In this document: in pieces, positions 16,124-16,797 of the stretch
Position numbering within the stretch: the first letter of the stretch is position 1
Layout: each line of letters opens with the position of its first letter
Source: RQOF01 sp964461135
GTDB lineage: Bacteria > Calditrichota > Calditrichia > RBG-13-44-9
DNA: 16,797 bases
Assembly (NCBI GenBank): GCA_964461135.1
Contig: CAYWTB010000095.1
Span: 1 to 16,797, forward strand
Reading direction: 5' to 3'
Program-made: the position numbers and the translations under genes
Notes under the pieces: model-generated
Database searches by the model: none
Told to the model about the DNA's origin: nothing
What the model saw: only the letters and a program-made list of their open reading frames with translations

Positions 16124-16150
16124 TAATTGGTTGGTGAAAACAACCAATTA
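16124..16150. promoter_or_regulatory. Perfect 10-bp inverted repeat, candidate MocR operator
   Basis: TAATTGGTTG (16124-16133) and CAACCAATTA (16141-16150) are exact reverse complements with a 7-bp centre. The right arm touches a minus-strand TATAAT (16155-16150), so a protein bound here would block transcription of the GNAT-MocR-radical SAM-PhzF operon. The operon encodes a MocR regulator, making autoregulation the simplest reading. No T-run follows on either strand, so it is not a terminator. Confidence 0.45.
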
Positions 16151-16201
16151 TTATATATTATGACCCCTCCAATATGACCATCAGGCGGCAACAGATTGTG
16201 C

Positions 16202-16224
16202 GATATATATCATAAACGGTTTAT
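16202..16224. promoter_or_regulatory. Adjacent palindromes upstream of the divergent gene
   Basis: GATATATATC (16202-16211) is a perfect 10-bp palindrome, and it is directly followed by ATAAAC-G-GTTTAT (16212-16224), a perfect 6-bp inverted repeat with one central base. They lie 57-79 bp before the ATG at 16281, a position for an operator of the plus-strand gene. AT-rich palindromes arise easily by chance, so confidence is low. No clear -35/-10 pair was readable. Confidence 0.22.
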
Positions 16225-16280
16225 CTTAATATACCAATGACCGATGATAAGAGAGAATCACAAACAGGATGAATTGAATT

Positions 16281-16736
16281 ATGGAAAATGTGCTATACCT
16301 TTTAGTGGGTTCTCTTTTAACTTTGCTGGGATTTGGGATGAAATGGTATTTAAATGCGCACGACCGGTATGGGAAATACCGGTCAACCACTATAGAGAAG
16401 CGACTGGACGCTCATCAGAAAGCATTTAATCTTACTTATGAAATCCAGAAAGGGGCACATCCCGATAAATTTGAGAGCATCTTCAACCATTGCCAGCAGT
16501 GGTGGAGTGAAAACAATTTTTACCTTGAACCACATTCCAGGAAGTTGTTTCATGATTGTTACTGGGAACTTCTCATTTTCCATAACAAAACTACCGATCC
16601 GAATATGGTAGAGCGCAGACTGCATTTCATTAAAGAAGCCCTTCCGGAAACCCGTAAATATTTAACAGAAGAAATCGGTCTCACCTGGTTGCGTGATCCT
16701 TCACCGGAAGAGCTTAAAAACAATCATTCGGGATAA
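16281..16736 (+). CDS. Unrecognised membrane-anchored protein
   Basis: A 151-aa protein I do not recognise. One hydrophobic N-terminal segment (about 3-21) is followed by a mostly charged region beginning KWYLNAHDRYGKYRSTTIEK, probably helical and cytoplasmic or periplasmic. It is rich in aromatic and His residues (for example NHCQQWWSENNFYLEPHSRK and HDCYWELLIFH). No enzyme motif is visible. AGGA lies about 11 bases before the ATG. It is the only convincing plus-strand gene in the window and is divergent from the GNAT operon, sharing a 0.2-kb intergenic region with two palindromic sites. The frame is complete and ends before the window edge. Confidence 0.62.
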   Translation: MENVLYLLVGSLLTLLGFGMKWYLNAHDRYGKYRSTTIEKRLDAHQKAFNLTYEIQKGAHPDKFESIFNHCQQWWSENNFYLEPHSRKLFHDCYWELLIFHNKTTDPNMVERRLHFIKEALPETRKYLTEEIGLTWLRDPSPEELKNNHSG

Positions 16737-16797
16737 AATCCCCTCCTGTTTTCCGCTTTGCAACACCCTAGAAATTTTTGAGGATAATTTGGCATAG

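Noticed and set aside
1..16797. CRISPR array, prophage, transposon or tRNA genes
   Set aside because: No regularly spaced direct repeats, transposase, integrase, phage structural genes or tRNA-like cloverleaf were seen on either strand.

Overview
The window is bacterial chromosomal DNA of moderate GC content, with clear Shine-Dalgarno sites (GGAGG or AAGGAG type) and several sigma70-like promoters. Almost every gene lies on the minus strand; only one convincing gene, at the far right, is on the plus strand. The mix of a DUF3857/transglutaminase lipoprotein, a DUF6599 protein, a Tat-exported DUF362 protein, P1 peptidase, group II aromatic decarboxylase and RmuC fits a diderm bacterium, perhaps of the Bacteroidota/FCB side or a candidate phylum near it. 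No rRNA or other taxonomic marker is present, so this placement is a guess. I see no tRNA, rRNA, CRISPR array, insertion sequence or phage gene.

Layout, left to right. (1) 1-219: a possible 43-aa plus-strand ORF and a hairpin beyond the end of rmuC. (2) 220-1560: rmuC (minus) with a readable promoter and a perfect 12-bp palindrome above it. (3) 1525-2236: a 0.7-kb gene-poor stretch with a dense GC-rich palindrome cluster. (4) 2237-3512: a CoA-binding Rossmann protein with its own promoter, and a multi-pass membrane protein of the YdjM/DUF457 type. (5) 3594-7532: a minus-strand run reading DUF3857-transglutaminase lipoprotein, DUF6599 protein, then Tat-exported DUF362 protein, which looks like an envelope module. 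(6) 7533-8286: a gene-poor stretch plus the C-terminal tail of a dead cyclopropane-fatty-acid synthase. (7) 8287-11774: a beta-phosphoglucomutase-like HAD phosphatase, then a two-gene unit of P1-family peptidase and aromatic-L-amino-acid decarboxylase. (8) 12029-16096: a tight four-gene minus-strand operon of GNAT acetyltransferase, MocR-type PLP regulator, radical SAM protein and PhzF-like isomerase, headed by a perfect 10-bp inverted repeat. (9) 16281-16736: a divergent, unrecognised membrane-anchored protein.

The most interesting unit is the last operon. A PLP-sensing regulator sits between, and overlaps, an acetyltransferase and a radical SAM enzyme, followed by a PhzF-fold enzyme. This suggests regulated conversion of an unknown small amine or amino-acid-like metabolite. 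The second is the envelope triad. The peptidase/decarboxylase pair may release aromatic amino acids from N-terminal peptides and convert them to amines, but that coupling is inferred only from co-transcription.
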